Positions 48,276 to 62,609 are shown, counted from the first letter of the stretch. The stretch is DNA of 64,000 nucleotides from Apteryx mantelli (GCF_036417845.1 NC_089983.1:22411207-22475206); one strand, 5' to 3'. Numbers and translations: made by a program. The notes: generated by a model not told the origin, from the letters alone.

Positions 48276-50689
48276 TGGAGGAGGGATTTTTATTCCCTCC
48301 CTAGCATGTTAACCAGCTACAGGTTATTGGATTATTATTCAGTTCAGACAGTCGTGTTCTGATAAATGCAGACTCTGGTGACGACTGATGTTTTGTTGTA
48401 TGTGAGACATGGCTAGCATTTTCTTCAGTTGTGTGCATTGCAAATTTTCAGAAAGGTGGTGGAATGAAAAAATAGAGGAAGGAAAACAAAATGTAAACAT
48501 CCCTGAAATACAGTATCTTTTACCGATGATAAACAACTGAACCATATGCTTAAGATGGATTCCTGAATGGTCATCAAAAGACAGTATTAACAAGGAAAAC
48601 CCCCAAATCATGTATCCAGAAAGTTGTTTGTAACTGCATCATCCACAGTGTCACTGTGATGAAGCACTACTAACACTGAGATCAGCAGCAAGGTTGATTT
48701 GACTTAAAACAACCCTGATTCTCAGTAGGTTCTTGTTCTGTCTTTCTGAAAAAAAAAAATCCTTTGTTCCCTTTAGGGTTCTTGAGAAGAATGTATTTTT
48801 CCACCTGGCTGTCCTGTAACCTTGTGGATTTCAATCCCATTCCCCTGAGCATTATATTAATTAGTGCAGATTCTTCCCATGCTTCCTAAGTGTTGAAGAG
48901 TTTCAGACTATGTTCCAAATTTGGAGCTATCTTAAATGAAGCTTTCCAGATATGTAGTAGACCCTAATTTTCATCTCATGCTGAAAAAATGTTTATAGAT
49001 ACAGAAATATCTAAACTGTGTTAGGAATTGTAGCTTTTTTAAGGTGAAGCTCCTCTACTATTGTGAAATATGACAGACGGGGATCTAGGAAATCCTGAGA
49101 CTGAATAGTGCTCCTTTAGTAATTTCCTATTTACAAGCCTATATGTATATGTGAAACACAGGTCAGTGCTGACTGGGCCCTCTGTTACAGTGTTAACTTG
49201 GACCTAGAAAACTGGTTAACCACTTAGTCTAAATGCCTACATAAGGTCTAAATAAGCCTTGTCATGCAAGACGGCTTATTAGTTTGGAAGGAATTTCACA
49301 CTGGCAGTTATTCTGCTTTAGGCAAGCATGCCTAGCAGGGGGTAGATGCAGTGTGTACCACTGTGTGGTATAACTACAGGCTTCAGATTATGAGCCTTCA
49401 AAATGAGGATAAAGCACAGTCCTGGAAACTTCTGTGAAAGAAATGGTATTGCAATGGCATGTTGTGGTAAAGTTCATACAGCAGTTCCCATCTGTAAAGT
49501 TGTACTCAACGGGCCAGATATCTTCATTTCTATGAACTAACTTACTACTGAAAATCTGTAAGCTTCTTTGAGAAAAGACCCCCCTCCTTTACACTGACAA
49601 ATTCTTGTGTAGCACTCAGTCTTCAATGTGTTTGCAGTGTGAGTCTTGGCGTATGTCATCCTTGCAACCCGAGAATTTGGGGATCAAGTATATAGAGAAT
49701 ATGAAGATAACTATGCACGGTAACTATCACCCTTTTTCTAGGTCCACAAAACAAAAATGAAAGGGTTTTCTATCAATCTATTTATTAGAATTTACTACAT
49801 TCTTTCACTTAGATGCCCAAACTGCCTTAGAATAAATGGGTCTCACCCTCCATTGTGTTGCATCAGTTTTAATGCTGCTGTAAAACTGAAATTATGGTAT
49901 TTTTATGGTAGTGTAATGGAATCAGGTCTCCACCTTTACATCTTTTAGTCCCATCCAATGAAAACAAACTCCTGATTAAAGATCGTGTGTGGGTGTTATG
50001 TAGTAATGATGCACGTCATGTTTGACCTAATCAACAAACCTGTTTCTAAGCTTCGAGATAAATTTTAGTAGTGTGTGCCTGAGATATTCACACAAACTTG
50101 CATACCAAAGCCTACATGAGCAGAAATTTAGCTACATGTTCAGAGGCCAGATGTAGGATTGTTCACAAAACTGAATTTTATCTCACCAAGCAGTGTTTAA
50201 CTGTTTGATTCCTCAAAGTCCTCATCCATCCCCACAAGACTTCCACTTCATCAGCATCCAGGCTAGACCATGCTTGAATAGTGAGTCAGAGCTATGTTTA
50301 GAAATAAGGTTGCTGTCAGCTAACTGTCACGTCACCAGCTGGGGAATTTTAAATTAAATTAAATTTTAAATTAAAAGGTTTAATGGGTAACAATCAAGGT
50401 AGAGGACTACTGAAGAAATGTCAGGCTGAAGACAGCAGAAAGTTGTTTTGGAGAACTAGATTCTGCTCTTGTGCAGATTTCCTGTGTGATGCCGGGAAAG
50501 TGAATTATACCCGGTGTTCTTCATTTCCTGGGGCTGGGTGGTATTACAGACAGCAGGTTCCAGGTGCTCCCAACCATGTGTGAGCTGCCCCCCGCTTTGA
50601 ATGTATGAATTGCAACAGAAAGGTGAAGGGCTCCAAACCTTTGCATCTCAAAGTGGGAACCTGCAGATAGTGTACATTTCTGGTGGGTT

Positions 50690-50770
50690 TGCTTTAGCTT
50701 TCCGTGCCTGATCTCTCTGGCTGTCAAATGAGGATAATGATTTCTCAGGGAAGATAAATTCATTAAATTA
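50690..50770 (+). repeat. MIR-like SINE fragment (weak)
   Basis: ttgctttagctttccgtgcc followed by ggctgtcaaatgaggataat matches the MIR core 'tctctgtgcctcagtttccc...ctgtaaaatgaggataat'. A possible 5' part lies at about 50455-50500. Confidence 0.45.
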
Positions 50771-52394
50771 ATTTACTTAATTCTTATGAGTACTTACTAT
50801 AGTGAGAACACCACTGAAATGCTATGATAATGGCGACTGTCTAGCCCCATCAGGAACTGCTGGTGAATGTGCATGCACACGATGAGGACAGAAGATGAAA
50901 GGAAGTGCTGAGCACTTAAAAATTCAGGATCCCACAGGTAAAATAAAGAACTGTAAAACTGAAGGCTATATCATACTGTCACAGATAAACATTGGGATTG
51001 AATGCAAGCTTCATCACTTGCTTTAATTTTAGAATTCATAAATGTTGAATGGTTGACTTAGAAATCCTGACATTCCTGTAATACAGATTAGTGTGTTATT
51101 TTCCAGGGTTTGAAATATGTAACCTGAAGAGATCACATGATCCTATATGGTCCATTTGGAAGATTGAACCTGTCTGATCCCCATATGGACCTGTTTCTGT
51201 CCGAGGTGGCATGTCTTTTCATGGCCCTCTATTTGCACTACCAAGATAGGGAAATGTACACCTCTGTGTTTTTGTCTCCAACTCAGTCTCTCTGACTAGA
51301 CATTCGTCTCCAGGTCTTACGTACATAATCCCACCTCATTCTAGTTTGAGCATTTCCTTCTTTGAAGTGCCTCTTCCTCCTCACAGCACTGGATAACCAG
51401 TCTCTTCCATCCCACACGGTTAGTCCCAGTCTCCTTGCTGAGCCAGTCTTCATCTCCCCAGGGACTTCACACAGAGGATCTTAGTCCTTCTGCTCCCCCA
51501 TGCCGGAGTTTTGTCCTGGATCCCTGCTCCCGCTCAGCTTCACAGAACCTTTTCACTAGTGTCCTTGTTCAGACAATCCATCTGATGTTTCCTGCTGGTT
51601 CCTTTCTGATACAGGCTTTCTTTCTGTTCACTACTGCATGCTCGTCTCAGTATTCTCCTTGCAACTCTCTGAGCTTTTTTGCAGCTTTCTGCCCCAGTTT
51701 CTTCTTCCTGTTTCCTGGCTGTTTATCTCCCTCTCTTCCGTTCATTGTCTGGCCTGCAAGCCCAGTTCTTGTAGCTGGATCTATGCTTTTGGACACCGGG
51801 GATGTTAACTTCCTCCCTTCAGTTTGTGTCTAGTTTCATGGTGGTCCATGAGTATCAATTACAGGGAAATATGCCCAATCTGTTGAGAATTTAACAGCTG
51901 GACCTGTCTTGTGGGTCAGACTGAAACTCCAAAGACCTCTTGGTCTATTATCTGGTTCATCATTGATACTGTGGCATCCCTCACAATTTAATGTCAAATT
52001 CCTCCCCCCACAACCTCCCAGAAATGAAAGTGGTAGAACTTTTGAGTGAAAGAATTGGTTGCTTTTTGTCTGTGTGAGTGGAAGTATTCTTCCCTAACTT
52101 AGCTCTTGGAAATGACTGACTTTCAAAACAAAACAAAAATCCAAACCCCAAACAACTGATATTTAATATGTTAGCCTGTGCAAATATTCAGTGTTTAAAA
52201 AATTTCAGCTCAAGGCCTTACAGTTTGGCAATGGAAAGCTGGTTATTAGAAGAAGAATTACAGGGTACTCTTAAATGTAGTGTTGTTAAGAGCCCCTCAG
52301 GTGATATCTAAGTACTGAGTAGCACATTGTCCAGCCTGGTCAGTTTCTCCTTGAGTGCAAGATATAGCACAGGATGTTCTTAGCATACTACTTA

Positions 52395-52417
52395 AGGAAA
52401 AGAAAAGAAAAGAAAAA
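52395..52417 (+). repeat. (AAAAG)n microsatellite
   Basis: About four copies of AAAAG in tandem. Confidence 0.8.
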
Positions 52418-55400
52418 TGTTAGAATTTTCCAGTTGAATTTTAGTACGTTTTAGCCTAAATAGCCTCCCCAGATCACTTAAATGTTGGCCCTCCTTTCCA
52501 TTACGTACACATAGTGAAACTAAACAAGAATGAATGTGCTAAAACCCAGTTCTGTTGCAAAGAAATTCCCATTAATAGAACATGTGGCTGCTATGAAAAC
52601 TGTTCAATATCAGTTGGATTCAAAAATATTCTCATGCATTCCAGATATTTCTGGGAGAGATTTGGAAAGCCAAGAAGTGCATTTTACCTTTGATGGCCCT
52701 GAAGATCAGTCAGGCTTTTCATCCTTCTTCTACTTAAAATCACATAGTAAAATGCAAGCAAATGCTGATGCCCACATTCCTGTCATCATTATGGTGAAAA
52801 AAGGTTAACTCAAAGGCCTCTAATCCTTGAATTTTCATGCAGAACCCATTGTAACCCTCTCTTATCCATTCTCTCTGTTAATTCTCAGACTCTGTTAATT
52901 CCCAGAACACTGTCTGACTCCCTTCAACTAAAATTCTTTTTAGCTTTTGATGTCCTTCTTAATGATTGGTGTCTTTGTCTTTTTAAGGATTTAGATGCCT
53001 CTGGAATTTGATTTACATTTGTAACTAACCCTTTGTGAGTCCTGCTGGTTCAGCTTGCATGGAGTGAAACCAGTAGCAAATAGGTTTCAGAGGGGTTTTC
53101 CACAAATCTGCACTTGCCTACATGCTTGGGGGTACTGGCTTTCTTGTCATTCCCTGTCCCTGTAATGAGCCAAATGTTTAGCTCCATGTGAGTTCATTTG
53201 TCTTCCTCAGACACTACTTGTCTGAGAAGGAGAAGTTCCTCCAGTGCTCTGTGAATGAGATGAATAGAGGTAATGGGAAGCCTCTGAGCATCAACTGCAT
53301 GGGACTGATGGGATCCAATGTGCTTTCAGAAGTTTGTTTTACAAGAAATAAAGGTCGGACTTCTTTGTTCTTCCCAAACACCACTGGGACCTATTCCATA
53401 AATCACTCTTTCCCCTCAAACTACAGAGGAAATCCTTCTTCCCTTACTGTTGTATAATAATTTACAAATTACAAGTGGTACATAGTCCTGTGGTGTTCTA
53501 TGTAATAACAGTTAATGTTGAAGAACTCCCTCATTCCAAAAATCAAACTAAATGCCCACCCTAAAGTCTGAATGTTCTTCTGCTCCTGTTTGCTCACCTG
53601 AAGGTATTTTAAATTCAACATGTTTTTAAATGCAGTCTCAGCAAGGAAGGAGTTAACCTTTTATGTCTAGGAGCAAGGACATTCTGAGTGCAGACATTTC
53701 TGCAGGGTTAGAGGATTGGATCAAGGATAGGGAATTAATTCATACCCTCCACATACTAGAAGAAGGATGCATATAGTTGCTAGTGTAATCGCTAGTAAAT
53801 TTGGCAAAGATGGTTCCCAAAGGAGCCGAGAGATACGCTTTTGCATTCAGATGGATTTTGGAGTATTTTAATCACTGGAAGGTTGAGAGGAGAAGGTAAA
53901 TGTCAAGGTTCTCAGCTTTTGCTCTTCTGCTGAGCATGGATCAGGAGAAGCTGGGAGCTGCTTCTGGGAAAGGACTGGAAGGGGAAACTCACTGCCCTGA
54001 TCAGATCACAGCTGCATTGTGGCCATTAACAGCAATGGGAGTAATAATGACCATCAAAGCAGTTTCCTGGGATGAGTCTGCAAATCAGGATGAAGGAGGA
54101 TATGGTGGGGCTGGGAGAGAAGACTGGCAAGTGGTAGTAATGCTGGAGACTAAAAACTGAAAACCATTTGTGCTACAGGAAGTTCTATCTTTCTAAGGCT
54201 GTTCAGCCTTGTGACAATAATTGCTGTACTGAGTGGACCTGGGAGCAACTTTGGTAGGGATTCAGGAAAGGTTGCTTCCATAGGCTAGGAAAATTACTGT
54301 GGCTGGCCAGAAAAGTCTAGCGAGTTTCCTTTCTCCTCTTGAAGATAGCTGAAATGAATAATGTCTTCCCCTTTAACTTGGCTAAGGGTTTTGTGTGTGT
54401 TGCTGTTAAGAAGATGGAAAAATGTTCCCTTTCACTTTTCTGATTAGGAAAAAGTCATCCAACAGTGCACATTTTCCACAGGTATGTCAAAGGAATTATC
54501 TCATTGCGGGTCAGGTCCATCAGATGATTTAGATGAGTTTATAATTGCTGTTACATTCCTAATCACTTTAAACTAGTTTCTTACAAATATTTTTACCCCC
54601 TCAGTGTTCCTAAGTCTCTTTCTACTATGGTATCTAAGAAATACAGGTATGTCCATAAATGATTATCAGTTCTTCTAGTATCATTATCCACAGATATCTT
54701 TAAACTTTACACTGTCACTTATGGAAAATGAATCTATTTAATTTTCTGTAGGAAGTTAAACATGCATCATTGTCAAGGAAACGTTTTCACGAAGTATTGT
54801 GCCCTCTGTTACAGGAAAATGCTAAAGGTCTGCTTGGATCTACTGACATACTTATGATAGGTTTTCCATGTGACACATTTTTTTGAATTTGATGTATATT
54901 GTAAGTCTGATTCTTGTCCGACAAAAACACTGAAGTGTTTTCCTACTTATATTCTACTAGTTTCTATTAAAATAATAGGTAAATGTGACAGTATTGAAAA
55001 AACCTGTTTGGATGTCTATTACATTTTGAAAAAGCATTTTGCCAGAACATTGAGAATAGGAAAAAGTTCAGGGAAGTTGCTGATCCTACACTAAAAACTA
55101 TCCTATGTTCAGCTCTTTCCGAATAGAAGCCTGATTTACATTTGATGTCAGTTTTTGATGACTTCCACATGCCCCATATTTTAAACAACTTAATATGATC
55201 ATATTCTAAGAGTGTTTGTTTGGACTGTGACTGATTCTGAAACTGTTTTGTATCAGGAGTTTTTTTGTTTGATATACTTCAATGATATGTAGAAGACAGT
55301 TGTATGACACTTCTACCTATAAAATAAAATGCTGTAGGTTCATTTCATGCCATTGTAAATTATGTGGTGTGTGTTAATTTCCCCTAAAATTCCACACTCT

Positions 55401-57659
55401 TGATGATAGACTTTAGCTTTTTGCAAACATATTTTATGTAAAACATTGAAAGACTCATCTTCTGTAATAAGTTAAGGAAAGAACTGTGGTTGGTTTCCTA
55501 AGTACATAAGCCAAAGAGCTTTGAGACTGAAGCATGAAACTCCTTAATAAGTGCATATTTTTCAGATAAAGATTCCATTAATATGGAATATATCCTTTTT
55601 TGGAGATAGAGGGAAAATCTTGATGTAGGACACTGTAGTCCGATCAGAAACTGGAGGAAGGAATTATAGATGATATATTATTTCAGGGATACGTGAAACT
55701 CCAACAAACACAAGTTTAGAACGGTAAGTGAAAATAGACTTTTGCCAACTCATTACTTAACTAATGTTCTTCACCTTTAAAAGAAAGAAGACCTTAAAAA
55801 CTAAGGGCATTTCTTCTTCATCATCTGTAACAAAAAGCGAATACCAACACTGAAGTATGTCTGAAACTGACTACAAAATTATTATATGTAAGATATGTTT
55901 TACAAGGACTTTCAAGTATGGTAAGACCATTAGGTTTTATGTTTTTTGTGGACAGGCATGGGTTAAAATTTAGCACAGCTCTCCTTCTGGACTTTAAGCC
56001 ATGCACAAACTAAGTGCTGAGGTTAGGGAAGAGGTGAATGTATATCTCAGAGGGCAAAATCACTTACAGTGAGTTATGCACTGTGCAGACAGTTTTAAGA
56101 TAAATGGCAGCCAGCTCTGGGTGGGATAAAAGCTCAGGGCTGAAGCATAATAAAGTAGGGATTTGTTACATCAGTGTCTCATATCTATGTTGTTCTTTTC
56201 CAGGAAGACAAATGGTAAGTTAACATGATCAACACTGGCAATGCAGTCAAACCTCACTGCCTTAGACTTTGCTCAGGATTTGCAGCAACTTTCAACAGAA
56301 GGTCTAATATACTGAGTAAACCACACAGGAATTTCTTCTACATCGTTGCAACATTGAGTTCTACCCACAATGATCACAGATACAAGAGCACCGAGATGAA
56401 GACTAAACATTCCGATTTAAAAACCTGCTCCTATGACATAATTTTTCCAGTGACGTGTTAAGGGAGAAGAAATATTTGTGATATCATTGTGAATTGTATT
56501 CCATTCCACAGTTTTCTCTCAGACTTCAGTTGTGCTTTCCACACTTACTTATCTCTGCATAACTCTTGTTCTGTTATGCCAAACAATTACTGAGCATTGC
56601 CTAATTGCTTTAAGGCTGTATCTCTGCTTTCATTTCCTCAGCTGCAATCCAACTAAAACAAATCCTGCTCTTTCTCACCTCCATGTTGCCCCCACATTGA
56701 GCTGGGTCAGCTGTTTGTGCAGCTACAAGGTGAACTGGATGAAAGAACCTATCTATCTGAAATAAAAAGTTACAGTGGGGGAATTTTTTTCTATCCAGCT
56801 CAGTCCTTTAATCTACTTCACTGTACAGCTTCACTAACAACTGTACTGGCACAACACCGGATAGGAGTGACGGGCTGGGGCAATTGGGGACCAGGTGAAA
56901 ACAGCTTAAGCAGCACAAACACCAAATATGAAACTACAGACCGTTTCACAGCCCTTGAGACTTCCTGCTGCCAGAAGGGGGAGGTCTCATTTCCTCTGTT
57001 TGCTTGTCTATTCTCAGTCAATCTTCTGGTGTTTTAGTGAGTTGAATAGGCTCTTGCAGGAGTCTGAAGAGCACCACAGTTTCCACAGGAAAGTGGCAGG
57101 AATGTGAATGCAGATGCTGCTGAGAGGAGAGGAAAAAGGGGGAGAAATTAGCATAATTTCTTTTGGTGGTTGTGAACTGTCATGTTAACTTACTGTGTCT
57201 TCTGAAATTGTATCTTCAGTCATTTTTCTTTCAGCTGCCTTGAAGTGGATGTGTCTAGGACTGTATATATTAAAAACTACTTCTCTATTGCCAGCCCTGT
57301 GCTGACATAATGGGAGATTTGTGTGAGGGGAGAGCTGCACATCCTGTTTTGATTCTTCTCTGTTTCTCTCTAATGCTCTAGCAATATCAGGGCATCATTG
57401 TGTTGAGTGCTGTACAAAACTGTGGAGCACTACTGCAGCAATAAAATTTTCCTATGATCCTGTGATCTACAAAGACAAGTAATGGAGAGAAGAGATGAGG
57501 AACATATCAAAAGGTGCCTTGGCATTAGAAATGATTTCCTTTTTTCCAAATATTTTTATTATGAACTATCTCTCCTTCCCCAGTGTTCAGGTGCCCCATC
57601 AATCTAGAGAAGAAGTTCATATAACAAACCCCCTACTTATCTTGCAGGAGACCCCAGTC

Positions 57660-57730
57660 AATATACCATAGCACCAGGCACTGTTAAAGAGTCAGCTCTA
57701 GTCTCAAAGGCTTTATAGTCTAATACCAAC
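57660..57730. repeat. Fragment of an ancient amniote repeat
   Basis: catagcaccaggcactgtta, then a short gap, then ctcaaaggctttatagtcta resembles the old amniote repeat 'gggcactgtacaaacacag...ccaaagagcttacaatctaa'. A related piece, gagtgctgtacaaaactg, lies at about 57405. Confidence 0.4.
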
Positions 57731-58746
57731 CTATATTCAATCTTCAGTTACAGTAGTTAGAGTTTTATAGGCAACTCAGCAAATTCCACATGTAGGTACA
57801 TTTCATACAAGGGAGAAGTCTTTTTTCAAATTGTACTCATTGCCCAAAACTATGTTGGCAGAAGCCTTTTCTGGGAGCTAGGGTGCGAATAAATCATGTG
57901 TGCACTTAGGGCTTCTTTTGTTCTTTTTTGCCGCTTGTAGCTACTCTTAATGTGGCTGTTCATCTACCTGTTGCCTTGATGGTAAGCTGTTGCCTACAGC
58001 TGCCTATCACTACCTATCTGCTGGAGGTTACCATTTGCTCAGATCTGCTAATGGAGCAGCCTGAACAAATGTGTTCAAACCCATTCTGCTTAAAATAAGC
58101 AAGCTAGTTTAGAGTGTTTTAAATAGCAGATCTTAATGAACCTAGTTGATTTTTGACTGGTGAAGACATGCTGATGCTCAGGTGGGGCTTGTCTTGAGCA
58201 GTGAATTCTTCCACAGACAGAGCCAGATGTAAAGAAGGGCATTGGCCTGCAGGCAAAGTTGGATAACTATGTATGTAAAACAAGGCCTGGAATAAACATT
58301 TAATGAGACCCCACAATATTTCTTACAAACATCTAAAGTACCCTTTTCTGCAAATTGACTTTGTAATGGGAGGACATGGTCTCAAGTTTCAAATGATGTT
58401 TCTTCATAATTTTTATAAATGGTACTGCAGTCAAGATACACAAACCACAGGAATAGCATAATAATGACTCTATGTAACACTTTTTCAATATTTGGAAGTA
58501 ATTAAGTGGACATAAGTGAAATGAATTTCGTAAGTGAAGAAAATTATTAGATTCCCACACGATGCATGAAAAAAACCTGCTATTTCATTTCATAGCAAAA
58601 AGGTTGGATTAAAAAAAAAATCTCTTTCTTCATACAAGTGTCACTGATTTTCCTTGACCTTCTTTTCATTCTGATTAGTGTTCAGAAAACTCAAGCAAAT
58701 ACAAATTAGAATAACATGGATCACCTCTCAGCTATATACACACTGA

Positions 58747-58779
58747 TTTATATATGTATATATAGATATGTATATATAA
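58747..58779. repeat. (TA)n-rich simple repeat
   Basis: A short run of TA/TG dinucleotides in AT-rich DNA. Confidence 0.7.
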
Positions 58780-61429
58780 AGTTTGCAATGTTTGCAAGTG
58801 AAGGGATTCTGTTTTCAGTAGAAAAGCTAATAAATATTAGCTCAATGCCATTTTAAAAAAAGAAGAGATGTAAATAAATTTAAATATGGTATTTAAAAGT
58901 GTAAAGAAGGTGAACTCTGACAAAACCAATGTTATATGCAGGATTATTTACGATGACAAAAATGTAATTTCTATTTATTTCTGTTTTAATGATGTAATAT
59001 TACAATAAAAAGATATCAGAACAAAGCTGCTAGTCTCATAAGGAAGCAGTGCTGATTCAAATGTCAGTAATATTGTTTTAGCTGGCTTCCAAAGTGAAAA
59101 ATACAAGCTCAACCTAATAGTGTTGTATTAACTCTAGTTAACCAGGAACTGACCTACTTGTATTTGAGGAAGCTGTATGCTAACAAATCTCTTAAAGAAA
59201 AGAGTTTTTTAAAAATTTGTTTTCACAATATTTGCTACCAGTTTTAGTGAAAATTTTGACACAATGGAAGTGTGTCAGAGCAGTAAACTTTTCACAAGAC
59301 TACAATATACTATTGGCAGGAAAGATTTTCTCTGAATAAGGTATAATTGGATAATGAGAGAGAACTATACTGAAATGCCAATAATTTGGATGTGTTTTCT
59401 GGCAGGAGGTTGGTTTTTAATTGATGACTTGACTGACATTCTCCCAGATGGAATGGTAGCCTGGAAATACATGTTTCAGACAGTGGGTTCCTAAATGTCA
59501 GTTTGGTAGTTCAATACTATTTATTAATAAGCAGTTTACTTTAAAAAGAAAAGAGTTTGCTTGTTTAATTCAAATATATTTAAATACAAAGACACCAGTT
59601 TGCTAAAATTTTTATGTTAAGCAAACTAGATTTTTGGTTGCAGCAGAAATTTGGGTTTTATAAGGTATGCTAACGTTTACCAACATTATGCTGTTAACTC
59701 CTGACTCTAAGGAGCTGTCAATAAAATATAGAATAGTTAATTCATTCTAAAGAGCTTCGTTTATTCATTCCAAGCATTGGCCTTTGTAACTTCATTGTAG
59801 GCAGCAGTGCTCCGTTTTCTATCCACCGAAGTAGGAGCTATAACAAGATTGGAGGTTTTCCTGTATACTGATATATTTAGTAACAGAAAGATGTGTCCTC
59901 AGAAATGCCAGTTACAGTCAGTTTCTCTCACAAAGGAATCATTTAGGCTAAAATATTTTGAGCGTACTTTAAATTCTAAGCTAAATAAAAAGTTGATTCA
60001 AACGCTAAGGATTACTGAAGGCTGGAAGTGCTTTCCATACCTCTGCAATAATGATAGAGCCATTGCAGCTGTATTTTTCAATATTTCCAGGCTGTCTTAA
60101 CTAGCATGGTTTTTAAAACCAGTGTTTTGTTTGGAGGTTTAGATGGTTGGTACTGTGCATTTCATCATTTTACAAGCCTGTAAAACAGATGAATAGGGAA
60201 AAGTCCTACTCTGGATTTATTTTCTGGACCCCAAGGCTTGTGTCCTACAATGTCTTATTGTTTGCATGGTTCTCAAAGGAAGTGGCTTTCCTGGGAAAGC
60301 TTGCCTAAGTAACATTGTGTGATTATGAGCAGCAAAACTGGGCCTTCTTGTCATTAACCTGTAAACTCCTCACATCAGCTCCCGTGCTATAAAAATGCTC
60401 CCAAATCTAAATACTAAAAATAGCAACCTTCCTGAAATGTAGGCTTTCCTTATGTTACCTGTCTATCCTTTCTAGTGTGGCAACCTTAATATTCACATTC
60501 CTTTTCACAATAGGCGACAAAGATGATTGCTGTCAATAATTCTTAAAAATACCAAAAAGGTAAGAGAGAAATCAGTCTTAAGCAGTAATTAAAACTAAAC
60601 TATCACAGCTAATTAAAGTCCTTTTCAAGGTCAAGGCAGGGCTCCAGCTGCTGGGATCAGTGTAACGTAAAATGCTACCAGCTGTGACCAATTACTGGGC
60701 CCCAAGCAGTCAACTAAAGAAACCAAGTAATTACAACAGTTTGGTGAAATATATCTGGTATGGCATGACTAGGTTTTATCTACTGCAGTAACATGTAAGG
60801 TATTGCTTTACATTATAATGGAATATACTGATTAGTTTCTGTTTGTTTTCTTTTTGATGTTGTGTTTGGATCATGTACTTTAATAGTTTTAGTATGTGGT
60901 AAAGGTCTGTAAAAATGAGAATTGCCTGTTATAGGAATTTTAAACATTTTACCAAGCTTGCAGAATGTCTTTCCTGAGAGTTATTCAGAAATAAATGCCA
61001 GTTCTAATCTCATAAAAAAAACCCAGTAGGTTTTGTTAACCGTTGGTAACTTCTTGATTTTTATTTCTGTTATTCTGACCTTGCAGTGTTCAGAGCTCAA
61101 AGGTCTGTGCAGGAGCAGTACAGCCAGGCAATCTTAACAGGGTGGATTTAGGATTTTGCTCTGATTTCATAAAGACACTTATTTTTGTGACTGCTGCTAT
61201 TTCTGGATATACTAAAGTCAATGGCAAGCGCTCCCTTGATTGCAGTGTAGCCTGGCTGTTATACTCCGAGTGGTGGGTCTCACCCCAGGACTCCCCAAGG
61301 GAGGAGCTTGATTTGCTGAAACACAGTGCTTCCTTTGTGGGGTGTGAGAAATACTTAATTTTACTTATCCCACACGGGGAAGGATCACTCTGAAAGCATG
61401 TCGTATAATGAGCCAGCAGCAAAAATCAA

Positions 61430-61640
61430 ATAAGCACAAGCAACAAAACAGCATTTTCTTCGGTCTGCTCTGCCCACAGCCCCCCGGTGTCCTCCCTCAG
61501 AGCTGAGGGCGCTGCGGGCCCCAGCTCCCCGGCGTCTCCCCGCTGCTGGGCCGAGCCGTTTGGCCACCCCTCCTCACCAGCCTCCCCTTCCCTCACCAGG
61601 ATCCCATAATAACGGGGGATTTGCACCTGGCTCCCTGCCA
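61430..61640. other. GC-rich patch at the start of the terminal GC-rich block
   Basis: About 200 bases rich in G and C with scattered CpG, marking the change from AT-rich to GC-rich DNA that lasts to the end of the window. No start codon or exon is recognisable in context. Confidence 0.4.
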
Positions 61641-61679
61641 CTACAGTGGATGGGAAGTGCCAAAGGCACCTAGGTTTTG

Positions 61680-62335
61680 GGTAGGAAACATCAAGGTACC
61701 TGAGAGGGGACAGCAGAGAGGTTCAAGCAGGAATTGCTGAGGTGCCTCAGTGCAACCGACAGATGGGTCTGGGGGGAAACTGAGGCAAAGGGAGGGACGA
61801 TGCCATATGGATTTGGGTGGGAAATGCCGAGGTACCTCTGAGGGGACAGTCACCGTGTTTAGGCGGGAAACGGTGAGGTACCTCAGTGGGGGCAGCCAAG
61901 AGGTTTGGGGAAGAAACACTGGGAGGGAATTGGGGAGAGGTCTGAGGGGGAAACGCTGAGGTACCTCTGAGGGGACAGTGGCCGTGTTTAGGGAAAAGCA
62001 CTGAGGTACCTCTGAGGGGACAGTGGCCGTGTTTAGGGGGAAACGCTGAGGTACCTCTGAGGGGACAGTGGCCGTGTTTAGGGGGGAAAACCCTGAGGTA
62101 CCTCGGTGCAGATGGAAGTGGATTTTGGGGAGACATTCTGAGGAAACTGGGGGGAAGACGTGGAAATTGCAGCAGTAAGGGCTAATGTGCCTCAGGGGTG
62201 AATATTGCTGTGTTTAGGTGGGAAATGCTGAGGTGCGCCCGTGCAGGCAGCAAAGTTGTTTGGGGAGGAAACGCAGAGGAACCTGGGCGGCAATGGCTGA
62301 GAGGCTTCAGTAGGGAGCGCTCAGGTATGTCACCA
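61680..62335 (+). repeat. 45-bp minisatellite, degenerate edges and near-identical centre
   Basis: The unit is built on AAACGCTGAGGTACCTCTGA then GGGGACAGTGGCCGTGTTTA. Exact GGTACC landmarks fall at 61695, 61831, 61877, 61960, 62005, 62050 and 62097, at or near multiples of 45-47 bp, with a mutated GGTGCC at 61741. The three central copies (about 61947-62085) are almost identical. The outer ones are diverged and partly broken. About 13 units are present. The 129-codon minus-strand frame across it is a repeat translation with no recognised domain. Confidence 0.93.
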
Positions 62336-62609
62336 AGGACAGTGCCGGGGTGAAACAGGGGTTGACTGAAAAAATGAGGTATATTTACATCAGAAAGGAA
62401 AAAAAAGACATAGGGTATGACATGATGACTCAGCCTTAAGAGATGAAGAAAAAAGAGAGAGCAAAAACGATGGATACTTAAGAAAAAAAGAGCAAATATT
62501 ACAGGATTATAAGGACAGTTCTAACTCTGGTTGCTGAGACTCTGTTTTGCCCTGTGCCATAGCTGGAAAAGAAAACTCCGAATTTCTCCCTCAGCAAGGG
62601 TTGCTGGCA

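Larger units (their letters stand above)
44331..61420. other. Intergenic region downstream of FRZB
   Basis: About 17 kb of AT-rich DNA in which I find no recognisable gene. The next gene expected from amniote gene order, DNAJC10 in convergent orientation, does not reach into this window: none of its coding sequence is visible on the minus strand. The open frames of 60-132 codons found here (for example 51435-51833) are compositionally biased or lack any domain. SINE-like fragments at 48130, 50690 and 57660 are listed separately. Confidence 0.7.

Noticed and set aside
51435-51833. 132-codon frame, Ser/Phe/Pro-rich
   Set aside because: Its composition follows a pyrimidine-rich strand. There is no domain, and no splice or promoter context.
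52530-53457. Two 89-92 codon frames (52530-52808 and 53188-53457)
   Set aside because: They look moderately protein-like, but no family is recognised, they are not joined by obvious splice sites and no promoter is near. They are kept out for lack of support.
61747-62136. 129-codon minus-strand frame with a repeated PLRGTSAFPPKHG motif
   Set aside because: It is a translation of the 45-bp minisatellite.
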